From positions 1 through 11,448 of the forward strand of contig JAJUIM010000036.1 of assembly GCA_029267645.1 (NCBI GenBank): a stretch of DNA of 11,448 nucleotides. The letters run 5' to 3'. This document shows, piece by piece, positions 1 through 6,660 of the stretch. The notes under the pieces were generated by a model that saw only the letters and a list, made by a program, of their open reading frames with translations, was not told the origin of the DNA and did not search any database. The stretch is from Microbacterium sp. (GTDB taxonomy: Bacteria > Actinomycetota > Actinomycetes > Actinomycetales > Microbacteriaceae). Positions within the stretch are counted from its first letter, which is position 1. Each line of letters starts with the position of its first letter. The position numbers and the translations under genes are program-made.

Positions 1-297
1 GCGAACGCGCAGGTCATGGCGTCGGGCCTCGGCGTCATCCTGGGCGACCCGCAGGTCAAGAGCGTGTTCGTCAACGTCTTCGGCGGCATCACGAGCTGCG
101 TCGCCGTCGCAGAGGGCATCGTCAAGGCCCTCGAGATCCTCGGCGACCAGGCGACCAAGCCGCTCGTCGTGCGCCTCGACGGCAACCAGGTCGAGGAGGG
201 CCGCGCCATCCTCGCGGAGGCGAACCACCCGCTCGTCACGCTCGCGCTGACGATGGACGAGGGCGCCGACAAGGCCGCCGAGCTGGCGAACGCCTGA
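1..297 (+). CDS. sucC: Succinyl-CoA ligase (ADP-forming) beta subunit, C-terminal part
   Basis: The frame is open from the first base and gives 98 residues before TGA at 295-297. The 5' part, about 290 residues of a family length near 388, lies outside the window. The visible piece is the C-terminal CoA-ligase (flavodoxin-like) domain. It starts in the conserved [10 protein letters not shown] stretch and contains [16 protein letters not shown] (residues 17-32 here), which matches the NxFGGI signature of the family. With the alpha subunit this enzyme converts succinyl-CoA, ADP (or GDP) and phosphate to succinate, CoA and ATP (or GTP) in the cytoplasmic TCA cycle. sucD follows after 29 bases on the same strand, the usual operon arrangement. 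Family assignment is firm; nucleotide specificity cannot be judged because the ATP-grasp domain is not seen. Confidence 0.96.
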   Translation, partial: ANAQVMASGLGVILGDPQVKSVFVNVFGGITSCVAVAEGIVKALEILGDQATKPLVVRLDGNQVEEGRAILAEANHPLVTLALTMDEGADKAAELANA

Positions 298-326
298 GGC
301 GAAGAGACCGGATAAGGACTAACGAG

Positions 327-1229
327 ATGTCGATCTACCTCAACAAGGATTCGAAGGTCATCGTCCAGGGCATCACGGGCGGCGAGGGCACGAAGCACAC
401 CGCGCTGATGCTGAAGGCGGGCACCAACGTCGTCGGCGGCGTGAACGCGCGCAAGGCCGGCACGACCGTCACGCACGAGAAGCCGGGCACGGGCGAGGTC
501 GAGCTGCCCGTCTTCGGCTCGGTCGCCGAGGCCATGGAGAAGGAGGGCGCGAACGTGTCGGTCGCGTTCGTCCCGCCGAAGTTCACGAAGGACGCCATGA
601 TCGAGGCCATCGACGCCGAGATCCCGCTCCTCGTCGTGATCACGGAGGGCGTGCCCGTGGGCGACGCCGCCGAGGCATGGGCCTACGCGAAGTCGAAGGG
701 CAACAAGACCCGCATCATCGGCCCGAACTGCCCCGGCATCATCACGCCGGGCGAGGCGCTCGCGGGCATCACGCCCGCGAACATCACGGGCAAGGGCCCC
801 ATCGGCCTCGTCTCGAAGTCGGGCACGCTCACGTACCAGATGATGTTCGAGCTGAACGACTTCGGCTTCTCGACCGCCATCGGCATCGGCGGCGACCCGG
901 TCATCGGCACGACGCACATCGACGCGCTCGAGGCATTCGAGAACGACCCCGAGACGAAGGCGATCGTCATGATCGGCGAGATCGGCGGCGACGCCGAGGA
1001 GCGCGCCGCCGAGTACATCAAGGCGAACGTGACGAAGCCGGTCGTCGGCTACGTCGCGGGCTTCACTGCCCCCGAGGGCAAGACGATGGGCCACGCCGGC
1101 GCGATCGTCTCGGGCTCGGCGGGCACGGCCGCCGCGAAGAAGGAGGCCCTCGAGGCCGCGGGCGTCAAGGTCGGCAAGACGCCGAGCGAGACCGCTCGCC
1201 TCATGCGCGAGATCCTGCAGTCGCTCTGA
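327..1229 (+). CDS. sucD: Succinyl-CoA ligase (ADP-forming) alpha subunit
   Basis: This 300-residue protein has the normal length for the alpha subunit. Residues 1-120 form the CoA-binding Rossmann domain, with [15 protein letters not shown] at 11-25 and [13 protein letters not shown] at 34-46. [14 protein letters not shown] lies at 130-143. The ligase domain contains the phosphohistidine motif [13 protein letters not shown] at 251-263, with His256 as the residue phosphorylated during catalysis; GEIGGDAEE at 217-225 is also conserved. The start is ATG at 327, preceded by AAGGA at 314-318 with 8 bases of spacing. It is co-transcribed with sucC (29-base gap) and followed within 14 bases by a hairpin terminator, so the sucCD transcript probably ends here. 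All key residues are present and nothing looks broken. Confidence 0.98.
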   Translation: MSIYLNKDSKVIVQGITGGEGTKHTALMLKAGTNVVGGVNARKAGTTVTHEKPGTGEVELPVFGSVAEAMEKEGANVSVAFVPPKFTKDAMIEAIDAEIPLLVVITEGVPVGDAAEAWAYAKSKGNKTRIIGPNCPGIITPGEALAGITPANITGKGPIGLVSKSGTLTYQMMFELNDFGFSTAIGIGGDPVIGTTHIDALEAFENDPETKAIVMIGEIGGDAEERAAEYIKANVTKPVVGYVAGFTAPEGKTMGHAGAIVSGSAGTAAAKKEALEAAGVKVGKTPSETARLMREILQSL

Positions 1230-1242
1230 TTCACGCGACGCG

Positions 1243-1278
1243 AGGCGCCCCACCGGATCCGTCCGGCGGGGCGCCTTC
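1243..1278 (+). terminator. Hairpin terminator after sucD
   Basis: AGGCGCCCC at 1243-1251 is complementary to GGGGCGCCT at 1268-1276. CCGG at 1253-1256 and CCGG at 1263-1266 can extend the stem past one mismatch, leaving a 6-base loop. Only a short pyrimidine tract (TTCTCCTT) follows rather than a run of T, as is common in high-GC actinobacteria. It lies 14 bases after the sucD stop and just before the -10 box of the next gene. Confidence 0.8.
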
Positions 1279-1282
1279 TCCT

Positions 1283-1288
1283 TACGCT
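1283..1288 (+). promoter_or_regulatory. -10 box for the nitroreductase-family gene (probable leaderless start)
   Basis: TACGCT fits the actinobacterial TANNNT -10 consensus and ends 6 bases before the ATG at 1295. Transcription would start at or next to the A of the start codon. No Shine-Dalgarno fits in the gap, and the sequence just upstream is the sucCD terminator. No convincing -35 hexamer is visible. This is inferred from pattern and spacing only. Confidence 0.5.
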
Positions 1289-1294
1289 GGGGAC

Positions 1295-1738
1295 ATGGCG
1301 ATTGACGGCGAGTACATCCCCAGCACAGAAGAGCGCGCCCGCGTGCAGGCCGAGGCGTACGAGGCATCGGGCGGTGCCGAGCAGGCGACGCTTCCGGGCA
1401 CGGAGTGGCCCATCGTGGTCCTGACGAACGTGGGCGCGAAGACGGGCGGCGTGCACAAGACGGCGCTCATGCGCGTCGAGCACGAGGGCCGATATGCCGT
1501 CGTGGCCTCGAAGGGCGGGGCGCCCAAGCCCCCTGCCTGGTACTGGAACGTGAAGGCGCACCCGCGCGTCGAGCTGCAGGACGGATCGGTCACGCGCGAG
1601 TACGACGCGCGCGAGGTGTCGGGTGCCGAATACGACGAGTGGTGGGCGCGCGCCGTCGCGGCCTACCCGCCGTACGAGGACTACACGAAGCGCACCGACC
1701 GCAAGATCGCGGTCTTCGTGCTCGACCCCGTCGAGTAG
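1295..1738 (+). CDS. Nitroreductase family deazaflavin-dependent oxidoreductase (Ddn/DUF385-like)
   Basis: This 147-residue cytoplasmic protein resembles the Ddn/FDOR split-barrel family, which mostly binds coenzyme F420 and reduces quinones or nitro compounds. Family hallmarks visible are [11 protein letters not shown] (25-35), [12 protein letters not shown] with [12 protein letters not shown] (41-65), [22 protein letters not shown] (69-90, the cofactor-phosphate and strand-turn region) and the C-terminal [22 protein letters not shown] block (124-145). The reading frame stays open upstream through sucD, but that part is an Arg/His-rich out-of-phase shadow. ATG 1295 is the natural start because family similarity begins there and a -10 box lies 6 bases before it. 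It stands alone between the sucCD terminator and perM. The physiological substrate is unknown, and F420 use is inferred from the family. Confidence 0.88.
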   Translation: MAIDGEYIPSTEERARVQAEAYEASGGAEQATLPGTEWPIVVLTNVGAKTGGVHKTALMRVEHEGRYAVVASKGGAPKPPAWYWNVKAHPRVELQDGSVTREYDAREVSGAEYDEWWARAVAAYPPYEDYTKRTDRKIAVFVLDPVE

Positions 1739-1829
1739 CCGGGCGCGTTCGGCTCGGCCGCCGGCGTCTTTCCGCGGCATATGGGGCCGCGCCCGGGGTG
1801 GGCTCACCGGATCCGATGCCGCCGCCGGG

Positions 1830-1835
1830 TAGCCT
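1830..1835 (+). promoter_or_regulatory. -10 box for perM (probable leaderless or near-leaderless start)
   Basis: TAGCCT matches TANNNT and ends 9 bases before the ATG at 1845, so a transcript would begin within a few bases of the start codon. No Shine-Dalgarno is present between the two. No clear -35 hexamer is seen. This fits the same pattern as the -10 boxes at 1283, 8036 and 9261. Confidence 0.45.
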
Positions 1836-1844
1836 CGAACGGCT

Positions 1845-3107
1845 ATGCAACGAGTAATGGTCGCGGCCCTGGCCGCCGTCGATGCGCTGGTCGCCGCGGC
1901 CGTCGGGCTCGGCGCGATCCTCGCGCCGTTCACGCTCCTGTGGCTGTTCGCCTTCGGCGACCCTGGCGCCTGGTCGGCGCTGTGGCCCGCGACCGCCAGG
2001 CTCTGGCAGCTCGGCCACCTCGTGCCCGTGCACCTCGACCTCGCGGAGTCGGCCGCGGATCTCGGGATCCCCGACGACGGCGCGGCCTTCTGGGTGAGCC
2101 TCGCGCCGCTGCTGTTCACGGCGTTCACCTTCTTCTTCGCGGCCCGCTCGGGCGGGCGCGCGGCGAAGGCGGGGGCGTCGCTCGTCGGATCCGCGTCGGG
2201 CGCGGCCGTCATGGCGATCGTCGCGGCGATCGTCGCGCTCACGAGCGGCAACGCCGTCGCGGACGTCACGACGTGGCAGGCGATCGTGCTGCCGACCGCC
2301 GTGTACGCGGCGGGCCTCGCGGGCGGCGCCGTGCGCGCCGCGTGGAGCGACGGCGACGGCGGCGTCATCGACGCGATCCACGACGTGCTCGACGGCTGGG
2401 GCGCCGCGTGGCGCGAGGTGCCCGCGCTCATCGTGCGCGGCACGGGCGTCGTCATCGTGGGCCTCGTGGGCGCGTCGGCGCTGCTGTTCGCGCTGCTCGT
2501 GGCCGCGAACGGCGGCGAGATCGTCGGCCTCTACGAGCGCGCGGGCGTCGACGTCGTGGGCGCGACCTTCCTCACGCTCGCGCAGCTCGCCTTCGTTCCG
2601 ACGATGCTCGGCTGGGGCGTGAGCTGGTTCGCGGGCCCGGGCTTCGCGGTTGGGGCCGACACGGCCGTCTCGCCGTCGGGCACCTCGCTCGGCGTCGTGC
2701 CCGGCGTGCCGATCCTCGGCGTGCTGCCGGAGGGCGGATCCGGCTGGACGCTGCTCGTCGTGCTCGTGCCGATCGCGCTCGGCGCGCTCGCCGGCTGGAT
2801 CGCCCGCCGCTCGTACGCGGCCGACTGGGCGTTCGACGGCGACGGCACGGAGCGCTTCGCACCGCGGCTCGCGATCGCGGGCGGCATCGCGGTCGCCTCG
2901 GGCGCGGCGGGCGCGCTCATCGCGGCGATCGCGAGCGGCTCCTTCGGACCCGGCCGCCTCGCGGAGGTCGGTCCCGAGCCGGGGCCAGTCGCCCTCACGA
3001 TCGGCCTCGAGGCGCTCCTCGGCGCCGCGATCCTGCTGCTCGCGCCCATGCGGCGCGTGGCGTCGGAGGAGGAATGGGCCGAACTGGCTGCCTCTGAAGA
3101 CGCCTGA
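1845..3107 (+). CDS. perM: DUF6350 / PerM-family integral membrane protein
   Basis: The 420-residue protein is strongly hydrophobic, with about nine likely membrane segments near residues 7-35, 82-99, 113-132, 146-162, 198-220, 239-256, 300-320, 341-363 and 384-401. Between the sixth and seventh segments lies the family signature region, PTMLGWGVSWFAGPGFAVG (252-270) followed by TAVSP (273-277). The C-terminus (402-420) is a short acidic cytoplasmic tail. In Mycobacterium tuberculosis the relative Rv0955 (PerM) is linked to cell-division stability under stress and lies between the sucCD region and purN-purH, which agrees with the context here. A role in the divisome of this organism is inferred from the family. 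The gene is preceded by TAGCCT and has no Shine-Dalgarno. An in-frame ATG at 1857 is an alternative start. It ends just before a bidirectional terminator. Confidence 0.85.
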   Translation: MQRVMVAALAAVDALVAAAVGLGAILAPFTLLWLFAFGDPGAWSALWPATARLWQLGHLVPVHLDLAESAADLGIPDDGAAFWVSLAPLLFTAFTFFFAARSGGRAAKAGASLVGSASGAAVMAIVAAIVALTSGNAVADVTTWQAIVLPTAVYAAGLAGGAVRAAWSDGDGGVIDAIHDVLDGWGAAWREVPALIVRGTGVVIVGLVGASALLFALLVAANGGEIVGLYERAGVDVVGATFLTLAQLAFVPTMLGWGVSWFAGPGFAVGADTAVSPSGTSLGVVPGVPILGVLPEGGSGWTLLVVLVPIALGALAGWIARRSYAADWAFDGDGTERFAPRLAIAGGIAVASGAAGALIAAIASGSFGPGRLAEVGPEPGPVALTIGLEALLGAAILLLAPMRRVASEEEWAELAASEDA

Positions 3108-3120
3108 CAGGCGGCACAGA

Positions 3121-3161
3121 GCGGGGCGGCTCGCGCGGAGAATCCGCGCGAGCCGCCCCGC
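3121..3161. terminator. Perfect 19-bp inverted repeat, bidirectional terminator between perM and the glucosidase gene
   Basis: Bases 3121-3139 are exactly the reverse complement of 3143-3161, with a GAA loop at 3140-3142 (TTC on the other strand). It sits 13 bases after the perM stop and 4 bases after the stop of the convergent alpha-glucosidase gene, so it can end transcription from both sides. Neither flank has a T-run, so termination would rest on a very stable GC stem rather than a classical U-tract. Function is inferred; the repeat itself is directly visible. Confidence 0.85.
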
Positions 3162-3165
3162 GTCG

Positions 3166-4830
3166 TCATCGGACCCAGACCGTGGTCGCCCCCGGAAGCT
3201 CCCCGTCGACGGCGGAACTCGCGAGAAGCACCTCGCCGGAGGGCAGCGCCGCGGGCGACGAGCCGAAGTTGGTGACGCACGTCCAGCCGTTCGGGCGCCG
3301 GAACGCCAGCACATCGCCCTGCGAGAGCTGTTCGTCCCAGACGAGGCCCTCATCCGCCTGCAGCTCGCGACGCAGCGCGAGCGCCTGCCGATAGAGAGTG
3401 AGCGTGGAGGTCGCGACGTCGTCTTCGGCCTCGACCGAGCTCTCGGCGAACCACGACGGCTGCGGGAGGTGAGCGCCGTTCGAGCCGAAGCCGAACGAGC
3501 TTCCCTCGCGGGTCCACGGAAGCGGCACGCGACACCCGTCGCGTCCGACGTCCACTCCGCGGCTGTGGAAGAACGTCGGATCCTGTCGGGCGTCGTCCGG
3601 GATGTCGCCGACCTCGTGCAGGCCGAGCTCCTCGCCCTGGTAGAGGTAGGCCGACCCCGGCAGGGCGAGCTCGAAGAGCGTCGCGGCACGCGCCCGCCGC
3701 AGCCCGAGGTCGCGGTCGAGCTCAGCCTCGGGCGCCCCGCTCAGCAGCCAGTCGCGCGTTCGCGGACGCGAGGTCGTCGCAGAGGCGTCGACGGGGAACC
3801 CGTAGCGGGTCGCGTGCCGAACGACATCGTGGTTGGACAGCACCCAGGTCGTCGAGGAGCCCGCCTGCGCCGCGAGGGCGAGGTTGTCGGCGACGATCCG
3901 ACGGAAGGGCTCCGCAGCGAAGGGCGCCTCGAGCAGGTCGAAGTTGAACGCTTGTCCGAGGCCGTCGGCGCTCGCGTATCGCGGGCGCCTGGTCGCCTCG
4001 ACCCACGCCTCGGCGACGGCGATGCGCGGCGGGTCGTACTCGTCGAACACGCGCCGCCAATCCTGGTAGATCTCGTGCACCTCGTCGCGATCCCACAGCG
4101 GGTGCTGGCCCGGTGCCGTGATCCGTTCCATCTCGGCGCGCGAAGGCAGCTCGTCCCCGAGTTCCTTCGCGAGGCCGTGGGCGACGTCGATGCGGAAACC
4201 GTCGACGCCCCGATCCGACCAGAAACGCAGCGTCGTGCGGAAGTCCTCGCGCACCTCCTCGTTGTCCCAGTTGAAGTCGGGCTGTTCGGCGGCGAACAGG
4301 TGCAGATACCACTGTCCGTCCGGCGTGCGCGTCCAGGCTGGGCCGCCGAAGTTGGATTCCCAGTCGGCGGGCGGCTCGTCGCCCGACGGCCCCCGTCCGT
4401 CACGGAATATGTAGCGGTCGCGGGCCGGTGACCCCGCGGGCGACGCGAGCGCCTCCTGGAACCACGCGTGCCGGTTCGACGAGTGGTTCGGCACGATGTC
4501 GACGATGAGGCGGATCCCCGCGGCGTGCAGCGCGGCGACCATCTCGTCGAAGTCGTCGAGCGTGCCGATACGGGGATCGACGTCGCGGTAGTCGTCGACG
4601 TCGTAGCCGCCGTCGGCGAGAGCCGAAGGATAGAACGGGCTCAGCCAGACGGCGTCGACGCCGAGACGCGCCAGGTACGGCACGCGCGAGATGATGCCCT
4701 GCAGGTCGCCGATGCCGTCGCCGTTGCCGTCGGCGAACGAACGCGGATAGATCTGGTACACGGCCGCCTGGCGCCACCAGTCGGCGTCATGAGCGGTGGC
4801 CGTGCCGGCCTGCGCGGTGAATGATGTCAC
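3166..4830 (-). CDS. GH13 alpha-glucosidase (oligo-1,6-glucosidase/maltase type)
   Basis: This 554-residue cytoplasmic enzyme has no signal peptide and hydrolyses terminal alpha-glucosidic bonds of imported oligosaccharides. The family (beta/alpha)8 barrel starts at WWRQAAVYQIYPRSF (18-32), followed by a metal-binding loop DGNGDGIGD (34-42). Conserved region I is DIVPNH (111-116) and QPDFNW is at 183-188. The nucleophile Asp215 lies in GFRIDVAH (211-218), the acid/base Glu274 in AEAWV (273-277) and the transition-state Asp335 in LSNHD (331-335). A small C-terminal beta domain runs from about 470. The residue after the nucleophile is Val216, which in the yeast and Bacillus enzymes goes with alpha-1,6 activity. 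Overall it looks like the actinobacterial subfamily 30 group. It starts at GTG 4830 and is last in the sugar-uptake operon, 34 bases after the permease. Exact substrate is unresolved. Confidence 0.93.
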   Translation of the reverse strand: MTSFTAQAGTATAHDADWWRQAAVYQIYPRSFADGNGDGIGDLQGIISRVPYLARLGVDAVWLSPFYPSALADGGYDVDDYRDVDPRIGTLDDFDEMVAALHAAGIRLIVDIVPNHSSNRHAWFQEALASPAGSPARDRYIFRDGRGPSGDEPPADWESNFGGPAWTRTPDGQWYLHLFAAEQPDFNWDNEEVREDFRTTLRFWSDRGVDGFRIDVAHGLAKELGDELPSRAEMERITAPGQHPLWDRDEVHEIYQDWRRVFDEYDPPRIAVAEAWVEATRRPRYASADGLGQAFNFDLLEAPFAAEPFRRIVADNLALAAQAGSSTTWVLSNHDVVRHATRYGFPVDASATTSRPRTRDWLLSGAPEAELDRDLGLRRARAATLFELALPGSAYLYQGEELGLHEVGDIPDDARQDPTFFHSRGVDVGRDGCRVPLPWTREGSSFGFGSNGAHLPQPSWFAESSVEAEDDVATSTLTLYRQALALRRELQADEGLVWDEQLSQGDVLAFRRPNGWTCVTNFGSSPAALPSGEVLLASSAVDGELPGATTVWVR

Positions 4831-4836
4831 GGATAT

Positions 4837-4842
4837 CTCCCT
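4837..4842 (-). promoter_or_regulatory. Shine-Dalgarno fixing the GTG start of the alpha-glucosidase gene
   Basis: On the minus strand AGGGAG lies 6 bases before the GTG whose first base is 4830. No ATG gives a comparable match, so the GTG is taken as the start. It sits in the 34-base gap after the upstream permease gene. Confidence 0.75.
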
Positions 4843-4864
4843 GTGTTGTGGTGGTCGGATGAGG

Positions 4865-5749
4865 TCAGCCCTTGATGGCGCCCTGCGTGACGCCTGCCAT
4901 CACCCAACGTTGAGAGAAGAGATAGGCGATGATCGCGGGGGCCATCGCCATGAGGTAAGAGGCGAAGGCGATGTTGTAGTTGCTCGAGAACTGCGTCTGG
5001 AAGAAGTTCTGCCGCACCGGAAGGGTCTGCAGATCGGCATCCGAGATGATGAGCGACGGCATCATGAAGTCGTTCCAGGCGTACAGGAACGCGAAGATCC
5101 CGACGGTTGCGCTCATGGGCGCCAGCAGCGGAAAGATGACGCGCCAGAACGTCTGCCACGTGGATGCGCCGTCGATGCGCGCGCTCTCCTCGAGCTCGAG
5201 CGGGATCGAGCGGAGGAACGCGGTGAAGAGCAGCACGCTGAAGCTCAGCTGGAACATCGTCGCGAGCAGGATCACGCCCAGGGGGTTGTCGAGCCCGACG
5301 CGCCCCGTCAGCTGGATCTGGGGGAGTGCGACGACGGGGAAGGGGATGAACATCGCCCCCAGCAGGTAGAAGAACGACCACCGGAAGAGGCGTCGATCCC
5401 AGTTGCGCACGATCGCGTACGACGCCCACGACGCGAGAAGGATCGTGAGCACGACGGTGCCGGCCGTCACGAGCACCGACATGGCGAACCCCATGGGGAA
5501 TCGCGTCAGTTTCCAGGCCTCGACGAACCCGGAGATGTCGAAGGGCGCCGGAAGCGAGAAGGCGTTGCCGTCGACCGACTGGCTCGACGTCTTGAATGCC
5601 ATCGAGATGGTCACGTAGAGCGGAACGAGCACGGTCAATGTGCACGCTATGAGCAGGATCGTCGTCGACCAGGCGGTCCGGTGGTGGCGCCGCCGCGAGC
5701 GGTGCGTCGATCCCGCGGTGACGATCGTCTCGGTGTGTGTCGTCGACAT
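4865..5749 (-). CDS. Carbohydrate ABC transporter permease, MalG type
   Basis: The 294-residue inner-membrane subunit has about six membrane segments, near residues 28-50, 88-113, 124-146, 156-178, 209-230 and 262-283, after a basic N-terminal tail. The cytoplasmic coupling (EAA) loop is EESARIDGAS (187-196) continuing to FWRVIFPLLAP (201-211), the site that docks on the ATPase. The C-terminus, QRWVMAGVTQGAIKG (280-294), is typical of the MalG branch of the CUT1 family. With the MalF-like partner it forms the channel for an oligosaccharide delivered by the lipoprotein encoded upstream. The start ATG (5747-5749) overlaps the stop of the preceding permease by one base, and AGGGA lies 8 bases ahead, so translational coupling is likely. 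The sugar cannot be read from this subunit. Confidence 0.94.
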   Translation of the reverse strand: MSTTHTETIVTAGSTHRSRRRHHRTAWSTTILLIACTLTVLVPLYVTISMAFKTSSQSVDGNAFSLPAPFDISGFVEAWKLTRFPMGFAMSVLVTAGTVVLTILLASWASYAIVRNWDRRLFRWSFFYLLGAMFIPFPVVALPQIQLTGRVGLDNPLGVILLATMFQLSFSVLLFTAFLRSIPLELEESARIDGASTWQTFWRVIFPLLAPMSATVGIFAFLYAWNDFMMPSLIISDADLQTLPVRQNFFQTQFSSNYNIAFASYLMAMAPAIIAYLFSQRWVMAGVTQGAIKG

Positions 5750-6660
5750 CAGCTGTTTCCCTTTCCGCGCGTGACCGACAGCTGGAGCGCCGCGACGGCG
5801 ATCGCAACGAAGAAGAACAGCGTGGCGATGGCCATCTGGTAGGCATAGTCGCCCGTCTGGAACCCGCGGATGATGGTCATCGCGATGCTGCGCGTCGCGG
5901 TGCCTGGCCCCCCGTTCGTCAGCGCGATGATGATGTCGTACGCGTTGAGGAAGTTCTTGAAGCCGAGGATCGTGTTGATGACGACGTATCCGGCCACGAG
6001 CGGGAGGGTGATGCGCAGCAGCTGCTGTCGCCTCGATGCGCCGTCGATGTCGGCGGCTTCATAGACGTCGCCCGGAATCGACAGGATCCCGGCGATGTAG
6101 ATCAGCAGCGTTCCCGGGATCGCCTGCCACGCCGTGACGATCACGATGCCGATCCATGCGAGGTCGGGATTCGAGAGGATCGACTCCTGAAGGAAGGGAA
6201 TGCCGAGCGCGCTTCCCGCCGCGGGCAGGGAGTTCTGGAAAAGGTACTGGAAAACGTACGCGATGATGAGGCCCGAGACAACCATCGGAATCACGAAGAT
6301 CGCCCGCAGCCCCACGGCGAAACGGATCCGCGAGGTGAGGCCGACCGCCAGCAGGAACGCGATCACGTTGACGACCAGCACCGTGACGAGCGCGAAGCCG
6401 AAAGTGAACGCGAAGCTCGACAGGACCGCGGGGTCACTGAAGGCGGCGATGTAGTTGGTGACTCCGTTGAAATGCCAGTCGCCGATGCCGATCGAGTCGG
6501 TGAAGCTGAAGAAGATGCCGATCGCGCCGGGTACCGTGATGGCGAGCGTGAACAGGATGAGCGCGGGCAGCAGGAACAGGAGAAACACCGGATCCGGCCG
6601 TCGGCTGCTCCGCCGGACGCGGTGGTCGCCGCGGGTGACGATCGTCGTCGTGGCGCTCAT
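5749..6660 (-). CDS. Carbohydrate ABC transporter permease, MalF type
   Basis: The 303-residue inner-membrane subunit has a basic N-terminal tail followed by about six membrane segments, near 25-52, 84-108, 117-140, 168-192, 218-236 and 272-294. The EAA loop reads YEAADIDGAS (200-209) then LLRITLPLVAG (214-224). Downstream YDIIIALTNGGPGTATRS (241-258) is a very common signature of MalF/UgpA-type CUT1 permeases. The ATG (6658-6660) overlaps the stop of the lipoprotein gene by four bases (ATGA). A strong Shine-Dalgarno, GGAGG at 6668-6672, lies 7 bases upstream inside the previous gene. It pairs with the next permease gene to form the membrane channel. Length and motifs are complete, and the substrate is not determined by the sequence. 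Confidence 0.94.
   Translation of the reverse strand: MSATTTIVTRGDHRVRRSSRRPDPVFLLFLLPALILFTLAITVPGAIGIFFSFTDSIGIGDWHFNGVTNYIAAFSDPAVLSSFAFTFGFALVTVLVVNVIAFLLAVGLTSRIRFAVGLRAIFVIPMVVSGLIIAYVFQYLFQNSLPAAGSALGIPFLQESILSNPDLAWIGIVIVTAWQAIPGTLLIYIAGILSIPGDVYEAADIDGASRRQQLLRITLPLVAGYVVINTILGFKNFLNAYDIIIALTNGGPGTATRSIAMTIIRGFQTGDYAYQMAIATLFFFVAIAVAALQLSVTRGKGNS

Noticed and set aside
1739..1796. Inverted repeat CCGGGCGCG ... CGCGCCCGG after the nitroreductase-family gene
   Set aside because: The nine-base arms are 40 bases apart, which is expected by chance in DNA this rich in GC; not convincing as a terminator.
1049..2455. Long minus-strand open frame over the end of sucD, the nitroreductase-family gene and the start of perM
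   Set aside because: Low-complexity composition, no motif, spans gene borders and a terminator; an antisense shadow.
1590..3689. Long open frame on the minus strand across perM and the 3' end of the glucosidase gene
   Set aside because: It is rich in Arg, Ala, Asp and His with no recognisable domain, overlaps two well-supported genes and is what extreme GC content produces opposite a GC3-rich gene.
2650..4431. Long plus-strand open frame over the end of perM and antisense to most of the glucosidase gene
   Set aside because: Arg-rich low-complexity translation crossing the bidirectional terminator, with no family features; a shadow of the GH13 gene.
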